Shown here piece by piece: positions 42,754-51,195 of a DNA stretch of 64,000 bases (its first letter is position 1; each line of letters starts with the position of its first letter). The DNA is from Eubacteriales Family XIII. Incertae Sedis bacterium (GTDB lineage: Bacteria; Bacillota; Clostridia; Peptostreptococcales; Anaerovoracaceae): assembly GCA_031272365.1 (NCBI GenBank), contig JAISTX010000066.1:1-64000 (forward strand), given 5' to 3'. Both the position numbers and the translations under genes were made by a program. The notes below the pieces were generated by a model. The model had not been told where the DNA came from, searched no databases, and saw only the letters and a list, made by a program, of their open reading frames with translations.

Positions 42754-44205
42754 ATGGAAGGCGTTTTGTTTGAAAAACTTTCCGTGCTTGGGGAAGGCGC
42801 CAAATACGATGTGTCGTGCTCCTCGAGCGGGGCGGACCGGAGCAATATCGGGCGGCTCGGCAATGCGGCCTGCGCGGGCATCTGCCATTCATGGACGGCG
42901 GACGGGCGGTGCGTGTCCCTGCTCAAGGTGCTGCTGTCGAACGACTGTGCCTATGACTGCAAGTTTTGCGTGAACCGGCGTTCGGCGGACGTGAAGCGGT
43001 GCACGTTCGAGCCGAGGGAGCTGGCGGACCTGACGATGGAGTTTTACCGGCGCAACTACATCGAGGGGCTGTTTCTGAGCTCGGCCGTGGTGGGGTCGCC
43101 GGACCGCACCGTGGAGCTGATGTACGCGTGCCTGTGGATCCTGCGCGAGGTGTACGGGTTTTGCGGCTACATCCACGCCAAGGTCATCCCCGGGGTGTCG
43201 CCGGAGCTGCTCACGCAGATCGGGCTCGTGAGCGACCGGCTGTCCGTCAATATGGAGTTCCCCTCGGAGGAGAGCCTCTCGCGCCTCGCGCCGCAAAAGA
43301 AGCCGCGGTCGATCTTCTCGCCGATGCGGCAGATCACGCAGACGCAGATGGAGCAAAAGACGCTGAAGGCGACGGGCAATATGGCTCGTCTGCGGCCGGC
43401 GGGGCTGGATTGCGGGGCCGGGGACGGGTGCCTCGCGGACGCGCGAGAGGCGGTAGGCGAGGACGGGGATCCTGTGGGGCCGCGCGCGGCGGCCAGCGGG
43501 GGTGGCTTGCGCGCGGGCCCGGGCGAGGGCGCAGGGCAGGGCGCGGCCATCGTGCGCGACCGGCGGCGGCGCGCCTACCGCGAGCGGTTTGCCCCTGCTG
43601 GGCAGACGACGCAGATGATCGTCGGCGCTTCGCCCGAGACGGATCTTGAGATCGTGACGCTCTCGGAGGCGCTGTACCGGCGGTATTCGATGAAGCGCGT
43701 GTATTTTTCCGCCTACATCCCCGTGGCGGAGGGGCCGGAGCTGCCCTCGCTGCTCACGCCGCCGCCGCTTCGGCGCGAGCACCGGCTGTACCAGGCGGAC
43801 TGGCTGATGCGGTTCTACGGCTTCCGCGCGGACGAGATCCTGACGGCGGACCACCCCAATCTGGACGTCGACCTCGACCCGAAGGTGGTGTGGGCGCTGC
43901 GCAACCTGGACCTGTTCCCGGTCGAGGTCAACCGGGCTTCCGAGGAGGAGCTGCTGCGCATCCCCGGCGTGGGCAACACCTCGGTCTACCGCATCCTGCG
44001 GCAGCGCCGCATCGCGCCCGTGGGCTACGACGACTTGAAGAAGATGGGGGTGGTGCTGAAGCGCGCGCGGTTCTTCCTGACGGCGAATGGCAAATACTAC
44101 GGGGACGGCGCGTGGGACCCGTGCAGCTTGCGGGAGAAGCTGTCCCCCGTGAGCCCCCAGATATCCCTGTTCGAGGCGGCCACGGGTGAACTATCTGTAC
44201 GATGA
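42754..44205 (+). CDS. Putative DNA modification/repair radical SAM protein
   Basis: A 483-residue product of the SplB-distant family annotated as putative DNA modification/repair radical SAM protein (TIGR03916). The cluster motif is CAYDCKFC (about residues 66-73). Also visible are FLSSAVVGSPDRTVELM, CGYIHAKVIPG, FAPAGQTTQMIVGASPETD and a C-terminal helix-hairpin-helix (VNRASEEELLRIPGVGNTS) for DNA binding. An Ala/Gly-rich insert of about 55 residues (from MARLRPAGLDC to IVRDRRRRAYRE) is unusual and may disturb or lengthen a loop. The 3' end overlaps the TIGR03915 gene by 20 bp; the two are always partners in Bacillota and Bacteroidota. The start is apparently leaderless. Confidence 0.88.
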   Translation: MEGVLFEKLSVLGEGAKYDVSCSSSGADRSNIGRLGNAACAGICHSWTADGRCVSLLKVLLSNDCAYDCKFCVNRRSADVKRCTFEPRELADLTMEFYRRNYIEGLFLSSAVVGSPDRTVELMYACLWILREVYGFCGYIHAKVIPGVSPELLTQIGLVSDRLSVNMEFPSEESLSRLAPQKKPRSIFSPMRQITQTQMEQKTLKATGNMARLRPAGLDCGAGDGCLADAREAVGEDGDPVGPRAAASGGGLRAGPGEGAGQGAAIVRDRRRRAYRERFAPAGQTTQMIVGASPETDLEIVTLSEALYRRYSMKRVYFSAYIPVAEGPELPSLLTPPPLRREHRLYQADWLMRFYGFRADEILTADHPNLDVDLDPKVVWALRNLDLFPVEVNRASEEELLRIPGVGNTSVYRILRQRRIAPVGYDDLKKMGVVLKRARFFLTANGKYYGDGAWDPCSLREKLSPVSPQISLFEAATGELSVR

Positions 44206-44923
44206 CACCTTCGAGGGGTTCCTGACCTGCGTGTGGCACCACTGGCGCACGGGGAAGGCCGACGGGATCTTCTCGAACAACGGCGCCTACCAGCTGGATC
44301 TGCTGCACTATGCGCAGACCGTGGAGACGGACGGGCGGAAGGCGGAGGCGGTGGCGGAGGCGATCATGCGCAAGATCTCGCGCTGGGACGCGGAGCGCAT
44401 CTACCGCGTCTTCCTCACGGACGAGCCAGAGAAGGAGATGAAGCTGCTGTCGTACATCCGCCTCGGGTTCAAGGAGGGGCCGAAGATCCGGCTCTTGCAC
44501 GGCCACCCCGTCGTCGCGCCGGTGCAGAAGGCGGAGTACCGCTTCGGCGCGGAGGTGCACCGGCTGTGCGGCCTCGTGCGGTTCTCTGAGCTGGACGGCG
44601 GGACGCTGTTTGCGCGGATCGAGCCGGACAACGACGTGCTCGCCCACCTCGCGCCGCATTTCGCGGACCGCTTCAAGAGCGAGCCGTTTTTGATCCATGA
44701 CGCGCGGCGCGGCAAAGCGCTGTTTGCCTACGAGCGCCGGTGGGAGGTCGCGCCGTTTGACGAGGGGGCGTACCTGCGGTTCAGCGGGGGGGAGGCGCAG
44801 ATCCGCCAGCTGTGGAAGGAGTACCACGCGGTCATGGCGACGAAGGAGCGGCTCAACCCGAAGCTGCAGCGGCAGTTCATGCCGGCGCGTTACCACAAAT
44901 ACCTGACGGAGATGCAGCCGTGA
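44186..44923 (+). CDS. TIGR03915 family putative DNA repair protein (DUF4130)
   Basis: A 245-residue partner of the preceding radical SAM protein. A GTG start lies inside the end of that gene. Family features: YLYDDTFEGFLTCVWHHW at the N-terminus and the C-terminal DUF4130 block, with FLIHDARRGKALFAYERRW and WKEYHAVMATKERLNPKLQRQFMPARY. Biochemistry is not established; the gene pair is thought to act on damaged or modified DNA. Confidence 0.9.
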   Translation: MNYLYDDTFEGFLTCVWHHWRTGKADGIFSNNGAYQLDLLHYAQTVETDGRKAEAVAEAIMRKISRWDAERIYRVFLTDEPEKEMKLLSYIRLGFKEGPKIRLLHGHPVVAPVQKAEYRFGAEVHRLCGLVRFSELDGGTLFARIEPDNDVLAHLAPHFADRFKSEPFLIHDARRGKALFAYERRWEVAPFDEGAYLRFSGGEAQIRQLWKEYHAVMATKERLNPKLQRQFMPARYHKYLTEMQP

Positions 44924-45006
44924 CCGGGCCATCCGTTCGGATGAAAATGCGCCGCGGAATTTTGTCCTGGCGTCGGGCGTGAAAACCGCCGCCAATCCCC
45001 CGTCTG

Positions 45007-45015
45007 TGGTAGAAT
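45007..45015 (+). promoter_or_regulatory. Extended -10 promoter of iorA
   Basis: TGG-TAGAAT in the string TGTGGTAGAATT, also found before the DUF4132 gene pair. No clear -35. Leader of about 37 nt with GAGAGGGAG near the start codon. Confidence 0.5.
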
Positions 45016-45057
45016 TACAAGTACGTTATTCTATACAGAGAGGGAGATGACAATACA

Positions 45058-46833
45058 ATGAAGCAATTGATGTCGGGCAACGAGGCGGTTGCGCGCGGCC
45101 TCTACGAGGCGGGCGTGCGTTTCGCCTCGGCTTATCCGGGCACGCCGAGCACGGAGATTCTCGAGGAGCTGCCGCAGTACAAGGACGTGCTGTACTGCGA
45201 GTGGGCGCCCAATGAGAAGGTGGCGGCGGAGGCGGCCTACGGGGCGTCGATGGCGGGGGCGCGCTCCGTGTGCGCGATGAAGCACGTCGGGCTGAACGTG
45301 GCGGCCGACCCCGTCTTCACGGCGGCGTACAACGGTGTCGGGGGCGGTTTCGTGATCATTTCGGCGGACGACCCGGGCATGCACAGCTCGCAGAACGAGC
45401 AGGACAACCGGCACTATGCCAAGGCCGCGAAGATGCCGATGCTCGAGCCTTCGGACAGCGCCGAGTGCCTGGCCTTCACGCGGGCGGCGTTCGAGATTTC
45501 GGAGCTGTTCGATACGCCGGTGCTGCTGCGCATGACGACGCGCGTCTGCCATTCGAAGAGCCTCGTCGAGACAGGGGATCGCGCGGAGCAGCCCGTGAAG
45601 CGTTATGAGAAGGACATCGAGAAGTTTGTGGCGACGCCGGCGAACGCGATCAAACACCACCCGCAGGTGGAGGCGCGCATGGAATCGCTCGCCTCGTACT
45701 CGGACAACTGCCCGCTCAACTATGAGGAGCCGGGGGGCGGCGCGGTCGGCGTGGTCGCGGCGGGGGTGGCTTACCAGTACGCGCGCGAGGCGTTCCCTGC
45801 GGGCACGGGGTTTTTCAAGGTCGGCATGAGCTGGCCGATGCCTATCTCCCGCATCCGGGCGTTTGCGCAGACGGTGGAGAAGCTGTACGTAGTGGAGGAG
45901 CTTGATCCGTTCATGGAGGAGGCGCTTTTGGCGGCGGGGATCGCGTGCACCGGCAAATCGGTGATCCCACCGGTCATGGAGCTGAACCCGCAGATCGTGC
46001 GGGAGGCCGTGTTCGGCTGCGCGCCGGCCGTGACGGAGGTGGGCGCGCAGCCCGCGCCGAGGCCGCCCGTGCTCTGCCCGGGCTGCCCGCACCGGGGCTT
46101 TTTCTACACGCTGTCCAAGCGCAAGGACGCGGTCGTGTGCGGCGACATCGGGTGCTATACGCTCGGCAGCGCGCCGCCGCTCAACTCCATCGAGAGCTGC
46201 GTCTGCATGGGCGGGGGCTTCACGGTCGCGGCCGGGATGGCGAAGGTGTTTGAGCAGGTGGGCGACGAGCGCATCGTGTTCGGCGTGATGGGCGACTCGA
46301 CCTTCCTGCACAGCGGCATCACGGGCGCGTGCGAGATCGTCTACAACGGGGCGAAGCTCATCCCCTGCGTGCTCGACAACAGCATCACGGCGATGACGGG
46401 CCAGCAGCAGAACCCCGCGACGGGGCGCACGCTGATGGGCGCGCCCGCGCCGGCGGTTTCGATCGAGAGCGTGCTGACGGCCTGCGGTTTCGGGCGCGTC
46501 ATCACGGTGGACCCGCAGGATCTGGGCGCGATGCAGGCGGCTGTCGACGAGGCGGTCGAGAGCGTGGGCGCCGGCATCCGTACGGCTATTATTACAAAAA
46601 GATCGTGCTTGCTCATCAAGGGGCTGCCGCTGGAGCGGGGGCTGTGCCGGGTGGACCCGGAAAAATGCAAGGCGTGCAAGATGTGCACGAAGGTCGGCTG
46701 CCCGTCGGTGTATATGGGCGAGGAGGCGGCGGAGATCGACGCGGCGCTCTGCTCGGGCTGCACGGTATGCAAGCAGGTGTGCCCGTTCGAGGCGATCGAG
46801 GAAGTGCGGCCGCAGACGGTCGGGTATTTTTAA
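45058..46833 (+). CDS. iorA: Indolepyruvate:ferredoxin oxidoreductase, alpha subunit
   Basis: Oxidatively decarboxylates aryl pyruvates (from aromatic amino acids) to aryl-acetyl-CoA with ferredoxin as electron acceptor, or runs in reverse in anaerobes. 591 residues: an N-terminal pyrimidine-binding domain (SAYPGTPSTEILEEL), then the TPP domain (CPGCPHRGFFYTLS, GDIGCYTLG, MGDSTFLHSG). The C-terminus carries two 4Fe-4S clusters (CKACKMCTKVGCP and CSGCTVCKQVCP). SD GAGGGAG. It forms an operon with iorB. Confidence 0.96.
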   Translation: MKQLMSGNEAVARGLYEAGVRFASAYPGTPSTEILEELPQYKDVLYCEWAPNEKVAAEAAYGASMAGARSVCAMKHVGLNVAADPVFTAAYNGVGGGFVIISADDPGMHSSQNEQDNRHYAKAAKMPMLEPSDSAECLAFTRAAFEISELFDTPVLLRMTTRVCHSKSLVETGDRAEQPVKRYEKDIEKFVATPANAIKHHPQVEARMESLASYSDNCPLNYEEPGGGAVGVVAAGVAYQYAREAFPAGTGFFKVGMSWPMPISRIRAFAQTVEKLYVVEELDPFMEEALLAAGIACTGKSVIPPVMELNPQIVREAVFGCAPAVTEVGAQPAPRPPVLCPGCPHRGFFYTLSKRKDAVVCGDIGCYTLGSAPPLNSIESCVCMGGGFTVAAGMAKVFEQVGDERIVFGVMGDSTFLHSGITGACEIVYNGAKLIPCVLDNSITAMTGQQQNPATGRTLMGAPAPAVSIESVLTACGFGRVITVDPQDLGAMQAAVDEAVESVGAGIRTAIITKRSCLLIKGLPLERGLCRVDPEKCKACKMCTKVGCPSVYMGEEAAEIDAALCSGCTVCKQVCPFEAIEEVRPQTVGYF

Positions 46834-46856
46834 TTGAGAATTGAGGATTGAGAATT
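46834..46856 (+). repeat. GAGAATT-type repeat after iorA
   Basis: TTGAGAATTGAGGATTGAGAATT starts at the base after the iorA stop: three units of the 7-mer, the middle one with A-to-G. Confidence 0.75.
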
Positions 46857-46875
46857 TTTTTTGGAGGCGTGTGAA

Positions 46876-47466
46876 TTGGATACGATGAATGTAATGTTGG
46901 TGGGCGTCGGCGGACAGGGCGCGATCCTGACGAGCCGCATCCTGACGCAGGGGCTGATCCGCGCGGGGTTCGACGTGAAGATGAGCGAGGTGCACGGCAT
47001 GGCGCAGCGCGGCGGGAGCGTGTCGACGCAGGTGCGCTACGGCGAGAAGGTGTATTCGCCGCTGTTCGGGAAGGGCGCGGGGGACGTGATGGTCGCGTTC
47101 GAGCGTATGGAGGCGCTGCGGTACGCGGCGTTCCTGAAGCCGGGCGGGCTGGCGGTCGTGAACGACTACCGCATCACGCCAATGAGCGTGGCGGCGGGCG
47201 GCGCGAGCTACCCGGAGGACGCGGTCGGGGCGATGGCGGAGAAGTTCCGCACGGTGGCTGTGAAGGCCGGGGACATCGCGGTCGAGCTTGGCAACGCGCG
47301 CTGCATGAACGTGGTGCTGTTCGGGGCGCTCGCGCGGGCGCTCGGGCTCACGGATCTGCCCGGCGTGGACTGGGAGGAGGTCGTGCGGAGCGTGGTGCCG
47401 GAGAAGCTGGTGGAGCTGAATTTGGCGGCTTACAAGGCCGGCCTTGCGGCTGGGATTGAGAATTGA
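46876..47466 (+). CDS. iorB: Indolepyruvate oxidoreductase, beta subunit
   Basis: A 196-residue gamma/beta subunit of the 2-oxoacid:ferredoxin oxidoreductases. MNVMLVGVGGQGAILTSRIL and SEVHGMAQRGGSVSTQVRYG are the family signatures. Start choice: TTG 46876 lies 8 nt after GGAGG; ATG 46885 is an alternative but too far from the SD. The last residues (GIEN and stop) are coded by the heptanucleotide repeat that begins at 47455. Confidence 0.93.
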   Translation: MDTMNVMLVGVGGQGAILTSRILTQGLIRAGFDVKMSEVHGMAQRGGSVSTQVRYGEKVYSPLFGKGAGDVMVAFERMEALRYAAFLKPGGLAVVNDYRITPMSVAAGGASYPEDAVGAMAEKFRTVAVKAGDIAVELGNARCMNVVLFGALARALGLTDLPGVDWEEVVRSVVPEKLVELNLAAYKAGLAAGIEN

Positions 47467-47472
47467 GAATTG
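47455..47472 (+). repeat. GAGAATT repeat overlapping the iorB stop
   Basis: ATTGAGAATTGAGAATTG includes the last three codons and the stop of iorB. Confidence 0.75.
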
Positions 47473-47527
47473 TTTATGGGTGATTTTTGTTGGGGTGGAA
47501 GATGGCTTTGATGGGTGATGAGTTTTG

Positions 47528-48586
47528 ATGGATGTTGTTCGGGTTGAATTGGGGGCATCCGCCTATGATGTGGTGATTTCCGAGGGGCTTTTTGCGGGGG
47601 GTTCCTGGCGCGCCTTGTTGGAAGGGCTGGCCGCTGATGGCGGGCCTCCCTTTTTTGTCAGCGACGAGCATGTCTGGCGGCTTTACGGGGATTTGTTTGA
47701 CGGGTTCGGCTCGGCTGTAGTCGCGCCCGGGGAGGAGCACAAAACGCTGGCCGATTTGAGCGCGCTCTTTGATGCTTTTGCTTCGTCGCGGCTTTCGCGC
47801 GGGGGGCTTGTGGTCGCGTTCGGCGGCGGGGTGGTCGGCGATATGGCCGGTTTCGCGGCGGCGTGCTGGATGCGCGGCGTGCGCTTCTGCCAGATCCCGA
47901 CGACGCTGCTCGCGATGGTCGATTCGTCGGTGGGCGGCAAGACGGCCGTCGACATCCCGGCGGGCAAGAATCTCGTCGGCGCGTTCCACCAGCCTTCGCT
48001 CGTGTTGTGCGACCCCGCGTTCCTCGCGACGCTGCCGGAGCGCGAAATCCGCTCCGGGATGGCGGAGGTGGTCAAGACCGGGGCGATTGCGTCGGAGGCT
48101 CTGTTCGGCCAGGTTGCCGCGTCGGCTGCGGCTGCGGCTGCCGCTTCCGTTTCCGCTTCCCTGATCGCGGCGTGCATCCGTTTCAAGGCCGGCGTCGTCG
48201 CGGAGGACGAGCGGGAGGGGGGGCTGCGAAAGATCCTCAATTTCGGGCACACCTTCGGGCACGCGATCGAGGTCAAATACGGCTTTTCCAGGTACACGCA
48301 CGGGGAGGCTGTCGCGGCAGGCATGCGCCTGGCGGCGGCGCTCGGCGAGCGGCTCGGCGTTACGGAGAAGGGCACGGCGGCGCGCCTCGGGGAGGTGTTG
48401 GACGCGTGCGGGCTGAAGGCGCGGGAATCTGCGGAAGGGCTGCTCCCGTATATGCGCGGCGACAAGAAGTCTTCCGCGGACGGCGTGGATCTCGTGCTGC
48501 TGAAGCGCATCGGGGAGCCGGCCGTCACGCCGCTTTCCTTCGCTGCGCTGGAGGACGCGCTGGACGGGGGGCTGGCGCCCGCATGA
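47528..48586 (+). CDS. aroB: 3-dehydroquinate synthase
   Basis: Second step of the shikimate pathway. 352 residues, start ATG 47528 (the track adds a TTG-coded Met). The NAD-binding GGGVVGDMAGFAAACWMRGV is present, then IPTTLLAMVDSSVGGKTAVD (active site) and the metal His pair in LNFGHTFGHAIE. A run of Ala residues (about 198-207) is unusual but falls in a variable helix. Its stop overlaps the aroA ATG (ATGA). Confidence 0.96.
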   Translation: MDVVRVELGASAYDVVISEGLFAGGSWRALLEGLAADGGPPFFVSDEHVWRLYGDLFDGFGSAVVAPGEEHKTLADLSALFDAFASSRLSRGGLVVAFGGGVVGDMAGFAAACWMRGVRFCQIPTTLLAMVDSSVGGKTAVDIPAGKNLVGAFHQPSLVLCDPAFLATLPEREIRSGMAEVVKTGAIASEALFGQVAASAAAAAAASVSASLIAACIRFKAGVVAEDEREGGLRKILNFGHTFGHAIEVKYGFSRYTHGEAVAAGMRLAAALGERLGVTEKGTAARLGEVLDACGLKARESAEGLLPYMRGDKKSSADGVDLVLLKRIGEPAVTPLSFAALEDALDGGLAPA

Positions 48587-49917
48587 CGGCGTCGTCCCCG
48601 TTTTTGCCTGCGGAGTTGGTCATCGACCGCTTCCCCTCCGGCACGGTGCGCGTGCCGCCTTCCAAGAGCCTGTCGCACCGCGCGGCGATCTGCGCGGCGC
48701 TCGCCGGCGGCGAAGCCGCCGGGGCGGTGGTGCGGGGGCTCGGCGACTCCGAGGACATCCGGGCGACGGTGCGCGGGATTGCGCGGATTGTTTCCCGTGA
48801 TGACGGGCAGCCGGTCGACTGCGGGGAGTCCGGCTCGACGCTGCGGTTCCTGATCCCCCTCGCGGCGATGGCCGGCGGCGCGTGGCGTTTCACGGGGCGG
48901 GGGCGGCTCCTGGAGCGGCCTTTGCAGGTCTACGCGGACGTCTTCCGTGCCCACGGCGGAGAGGGTTCTTATTTTATTCAAGAAGACGGGGAGGTGCGCG
49001 TGCGGGGGCCGCTGCTGCCCGGGGACTACCTCCTGCCGGGCGACGTCAGCTCGCAGTTTTTGACGGGGCTTTTGCTGGCGCTGCCGCTCGCGGCGGGGGA
49101 CAGCCGGTTGTCGCTCACGTCGGCGGCGGAGTCGGCGGACTACGTGCGGCTCACGGTGGACGTGATGCGGGCGTTCGGGGTGCGGGCGAACGAGGAGCGC
49201 GCGGCCGGGCAGGGCGCAGGCGCGGATGCCGATGCGGGAACTGCGGCTTCGGAGATGCGTGCTGATGCCAGTACAGAGGCTGCGGGACTTGAGACCCTTG
49301 CTTGCGGAGATGCGGTTGTGGCGGCGGATGGCTACCGGATCCCCGGCGGGCAGGCGTACGCGCCCGCTGCGTATACGGTCGAGGGCGACTGGTCGCAGGC
49401 GGCGTTCTTCCTGTGCGCGGCGGCGCTCGGCCGCGACGTGCGGGTGGAAGGGCTGCGGCCGGACAGCCACCAGGGCGACCGCCGGGCGGCGGCGCTCGTG
49501 GAGGCCATCCGCACGGGGCAGGGCACTGTCATCGACTGCCGGGACATCCCGGATCTGGTGCCGCCGCTGGCGGCGCTGGCCTGCTATGCGCGGGGGGTCA
49601 CGCGGTTCGTGAACGCGGGGCGGCTGCGCATCAAGGAGAGCGACCGGCTCGCCGCGCTCGCGCAGGAGCTTTCAAACCTCGGGGCGGGCGTGCGGGAGGA
49701 GGGCGACGCGCTCGTGGTCGCGGGCGTCGGGGACGGCCAGTCACCCACGGGCAGTGGCTTGCCGGGCGGCCGGGCCGACGCGCACGGCGACCACCGCATC
49801 GCGATGGCCGTGGCCGTGGCGGCGATCGGCTGCCGGAACCCCGTCCGCCTGACAGGCGCGGACAGCGTTGCCAAATCCTACCCCCATTTCTGGGAGGACT
49901 TCCTGAAGGCGCGCTGA
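48583..49917 (+). CDS. aroA: 3-phosphoshikimate 1-carboxyvinyltransferase (EPSP synthase)
   Basis: Sixth step of the shikimate pathway. 444 residues. PPSKSLSHRAAICAALA (PEP/S3P binding Lys), CGESGSTLRFLIPLAAMAGG, GDVSSQFLTGLLLALPL, RIKESDRL and HGDHRIAMA are all present. An Ala/Asp-rich stretch of about 45 residues (from ERAAGQGAGADADAG to LACGDAVVAADG) and a short Gly/Ser insert (SPTGSGLPGG) are extra to the normal fold, so two surface loops have grown. It is coupled to aroB. The pathway then continues only at 60.4 kb. Confidence 0.95.
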   Translation: MTASSPFLPAELVIDRFPSGTVRVPPSKSLSHRAAICAALAGGEAAGAVVRGLGDSEDIRATVRGIARIVSRDDGQPVDCGESGSTLRFLIPLAAMAGGAWRFTGRGRLLERPLQVYADVFRAHGGEGSYFIQEDGEVRVRGPLLPGDYLLPGDVSSQFLTGLLLALPLAAGDSRLSLTSAAESADYVRLTVDVMRAFGVRANEERAAGQGAGADADAGTAASEMRADASTEAAGLETLACGDAVVAADGYRIPGGQAYAPAAYTVEGDWSQAAFFLCAAALGRDVRVEGLRPDSHQGDRRAAALVEAIRTGQGTVIDCRDIPDLVPPLAALACYARGVTRFVNAGRLRIKESDRLAALAQELSNLGAGVREEGDALVVAGVGDGQSPTGSGLPGGRADAHGDHRIAMAVAVAAIGCRNPVRLTGADSVAKSYPHFWEDFLKAR

Positions 49918-49980
49918 AAAGTGCGGCCCGGTTGAAAAGGTTGCCGGATGCTTGCGCATCCGCCGAATGATTTGATTTTT

Positions 49981-50128
49981 GGATTCCGGGTCAGCGGTAG
50001 AGTGCAGCGCTTTAGCGCGTTGCAGACCTACCCGGCAGCTTGCTGCCGTTGGTAGGTCGCATTCGAGGATTGCGCGGCTTTAGCCGCAATGCAATCTACC
50101 GTGGCACTCTACCGCTGACCCGGAATCC
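49981..50128. repeat. 148-bp cruciform-like REP/BIME element
   Basis: The ends are a perfect 25-bp inverted repeat (left arm starts GGATTCCGGGTCAGCGGTAG, right arm ends with its complement). Inside are three further hairpins: GCGC-TTTA-GCGC; GACCTACC-CGGCAGC / GCTGCCG-GGTAGGTC; and GCGGC-TTTA-GCCGC. Several arms begin GTAG or end CTAC, as in RAYT-mobilised REPs. This would fold into a three-leaf structure on a long stem. Confidence 0.8.
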
Positions 50129-50485
50129 ATGCTCCAATCAAAGCCAGGCGCGCGGAGGCGCGGCTGGCAACCACTCATCTGACAGCGCGGCAGGCAACCA
50201 CTCAAGCGGGTTTTCTCATGCCGTGCAGCAAATCCGGCGTTCCGTGGCCAAAAAACGCCGGGATGTGCAGATTCCCAAGGCGCAGGGCGCGATTTTTGTC
50301 ATAAAGCGAAAACCCGTATCACGTACACGTCGTTTTCCGGGATATTGCCGTGCACAGGATGCACATCCCGCCATTTTTTGTCCACAGAAAGGGCGTTTTG
50401 CTGACAGGCGGCGGTGGCAGCATGGACGGCGCGCGGGGGCGCGGCGGGCAACCACTCATCTGGCAGCGCGGCGGGCATCCGCACC
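50129..50485. other. Non-coding repeat-rich interval
   Basis: No credible gene. A 39-bp repeat occurs at 50158-50196 and 50439-50477 (three mismatches; shared core GGCAACCACTCATCTG), and the first copy is followed by a half-copy. The second copy ends beside CCCTAC, the complement of GTAGGG. Together with the 148-bp cruciform it forms a block of REP-like DNA after aroA. The short minus-strand ORFs here look like noise. Confidence 0.6.
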
Positions 50486-51028
50486 CTACGGTGCCGGCCG
50501 GTCGAAGAAGACGGACTTGCCGGAGGCTGACAGCGGGAGGCCCACGATCATCTTGTACTCCCCGAGCAGCCCGAGGCTCGCCGCCGCCTGGCCGATCGAG
50601 AGCATCATGCGGTTGTCGACGCGGGCGTCCGCCGCGAGCGACGCGGCCGAGCCGAGCGCGATCCCGAGGTCCATGGCCGTGAAGGCGCACGCCGCGCCCG
50701 CCTTCGCGCAGGCCGCGCAGTCCGCGAAGCCGCAGAGCCGGCATATCTCGTTCAGCCCGCGCACCTGGTATTTCGCCCCAATGAGCACGACGGCTTCGCT
50801 CGCGTCCACGCCCGCCGCATCCCGGCAGAAGAACCCCCCCGCCTCGCCGAGCGCCTCGCCGACCTTGCGCATCTCCGCCGCGAGCCGGTCCTTGTCCTCG
50901 CCCGTGAGGACGGCCGTCTCGAGGTGGTCGACGCCGCAGGCCTTCGGAGCCGTCCGCGCGGCCGCGCACATGCTGTAGGCGAGGTTTACAATGGCCGATT
51001 GCTCGGCGGTTTTCGAATCAACAAACAT
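50486..51028 (-). CDS. DUF2148 ferredoxin-domain protein
   Basis: A 180-residue protein of the DUF2148 (COG4739) family, typical of anaerobes. It has a Cys-rich centre CRLCGFADCAACAKAGAAC that could hold an Fe-S cluster, and the conserved C-terminal LGIALGSAASLAADARVDNR with LLGEYKMIVGLPLS. SD AGGAGGGATG. Function unknown. It is divergent from the first PstS-like gene. Confidence 0.9.
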   Translation of the reverse strand: MFVDSKTAEQSAIVNLAYSMCAAARTAPKACGVDHLETAVLTGEDKDRLAAEMRKVGEALGEAGGFFCRDAAGVDASEAVVLIGAKYQVRGLNEICRLCGFADCAACAKAGAACAFTAMDLGIALGSAASLAADARVDNRMMLSIGQAAASLGLLGEYKMIVGLPLSASGKSVFFDRPAP

Positions 51029-51108
51029 AGGTCATCCCTCCTGTCTTCAGCAGCCTTGGTTTGATTCAATTTTATCATAAAAAAAATCAACAAATTCTAT
51101 AAAAAATG

Positions 51109-51139
51109 TTGAACATTTGCATCCGATTTGATGTATAAT
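51109..51139 (+). promoter_or_regulatory. Promoter of the PstS/WG gene cluster
   Basis: TATAAT (51134-51139) is a consensus -10. TTGAAC (51109-51114) is the best -35 but with a long 19-bp spacer. Confidence 0.5.
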
Positions 51140-51195
51140 GGAGCTGCATTTTGGGATATTGCCGGTTTTCATAAATACATAGCAGGAGAAATGCC

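Noticed and set aside
44924-45057. Riboswitch or T-box before iorA
   Set aside because: The leader from the predicted start is under 45 nt and has no specifier or T-box sequence.
50216-50455. Small minus-strand ORF with Cys residues in the repeat-rich interval
   Set aside because: No SD, composition Arg/Cys/Pro-rich like other GC shadows, and it overlaps the direct repeats.
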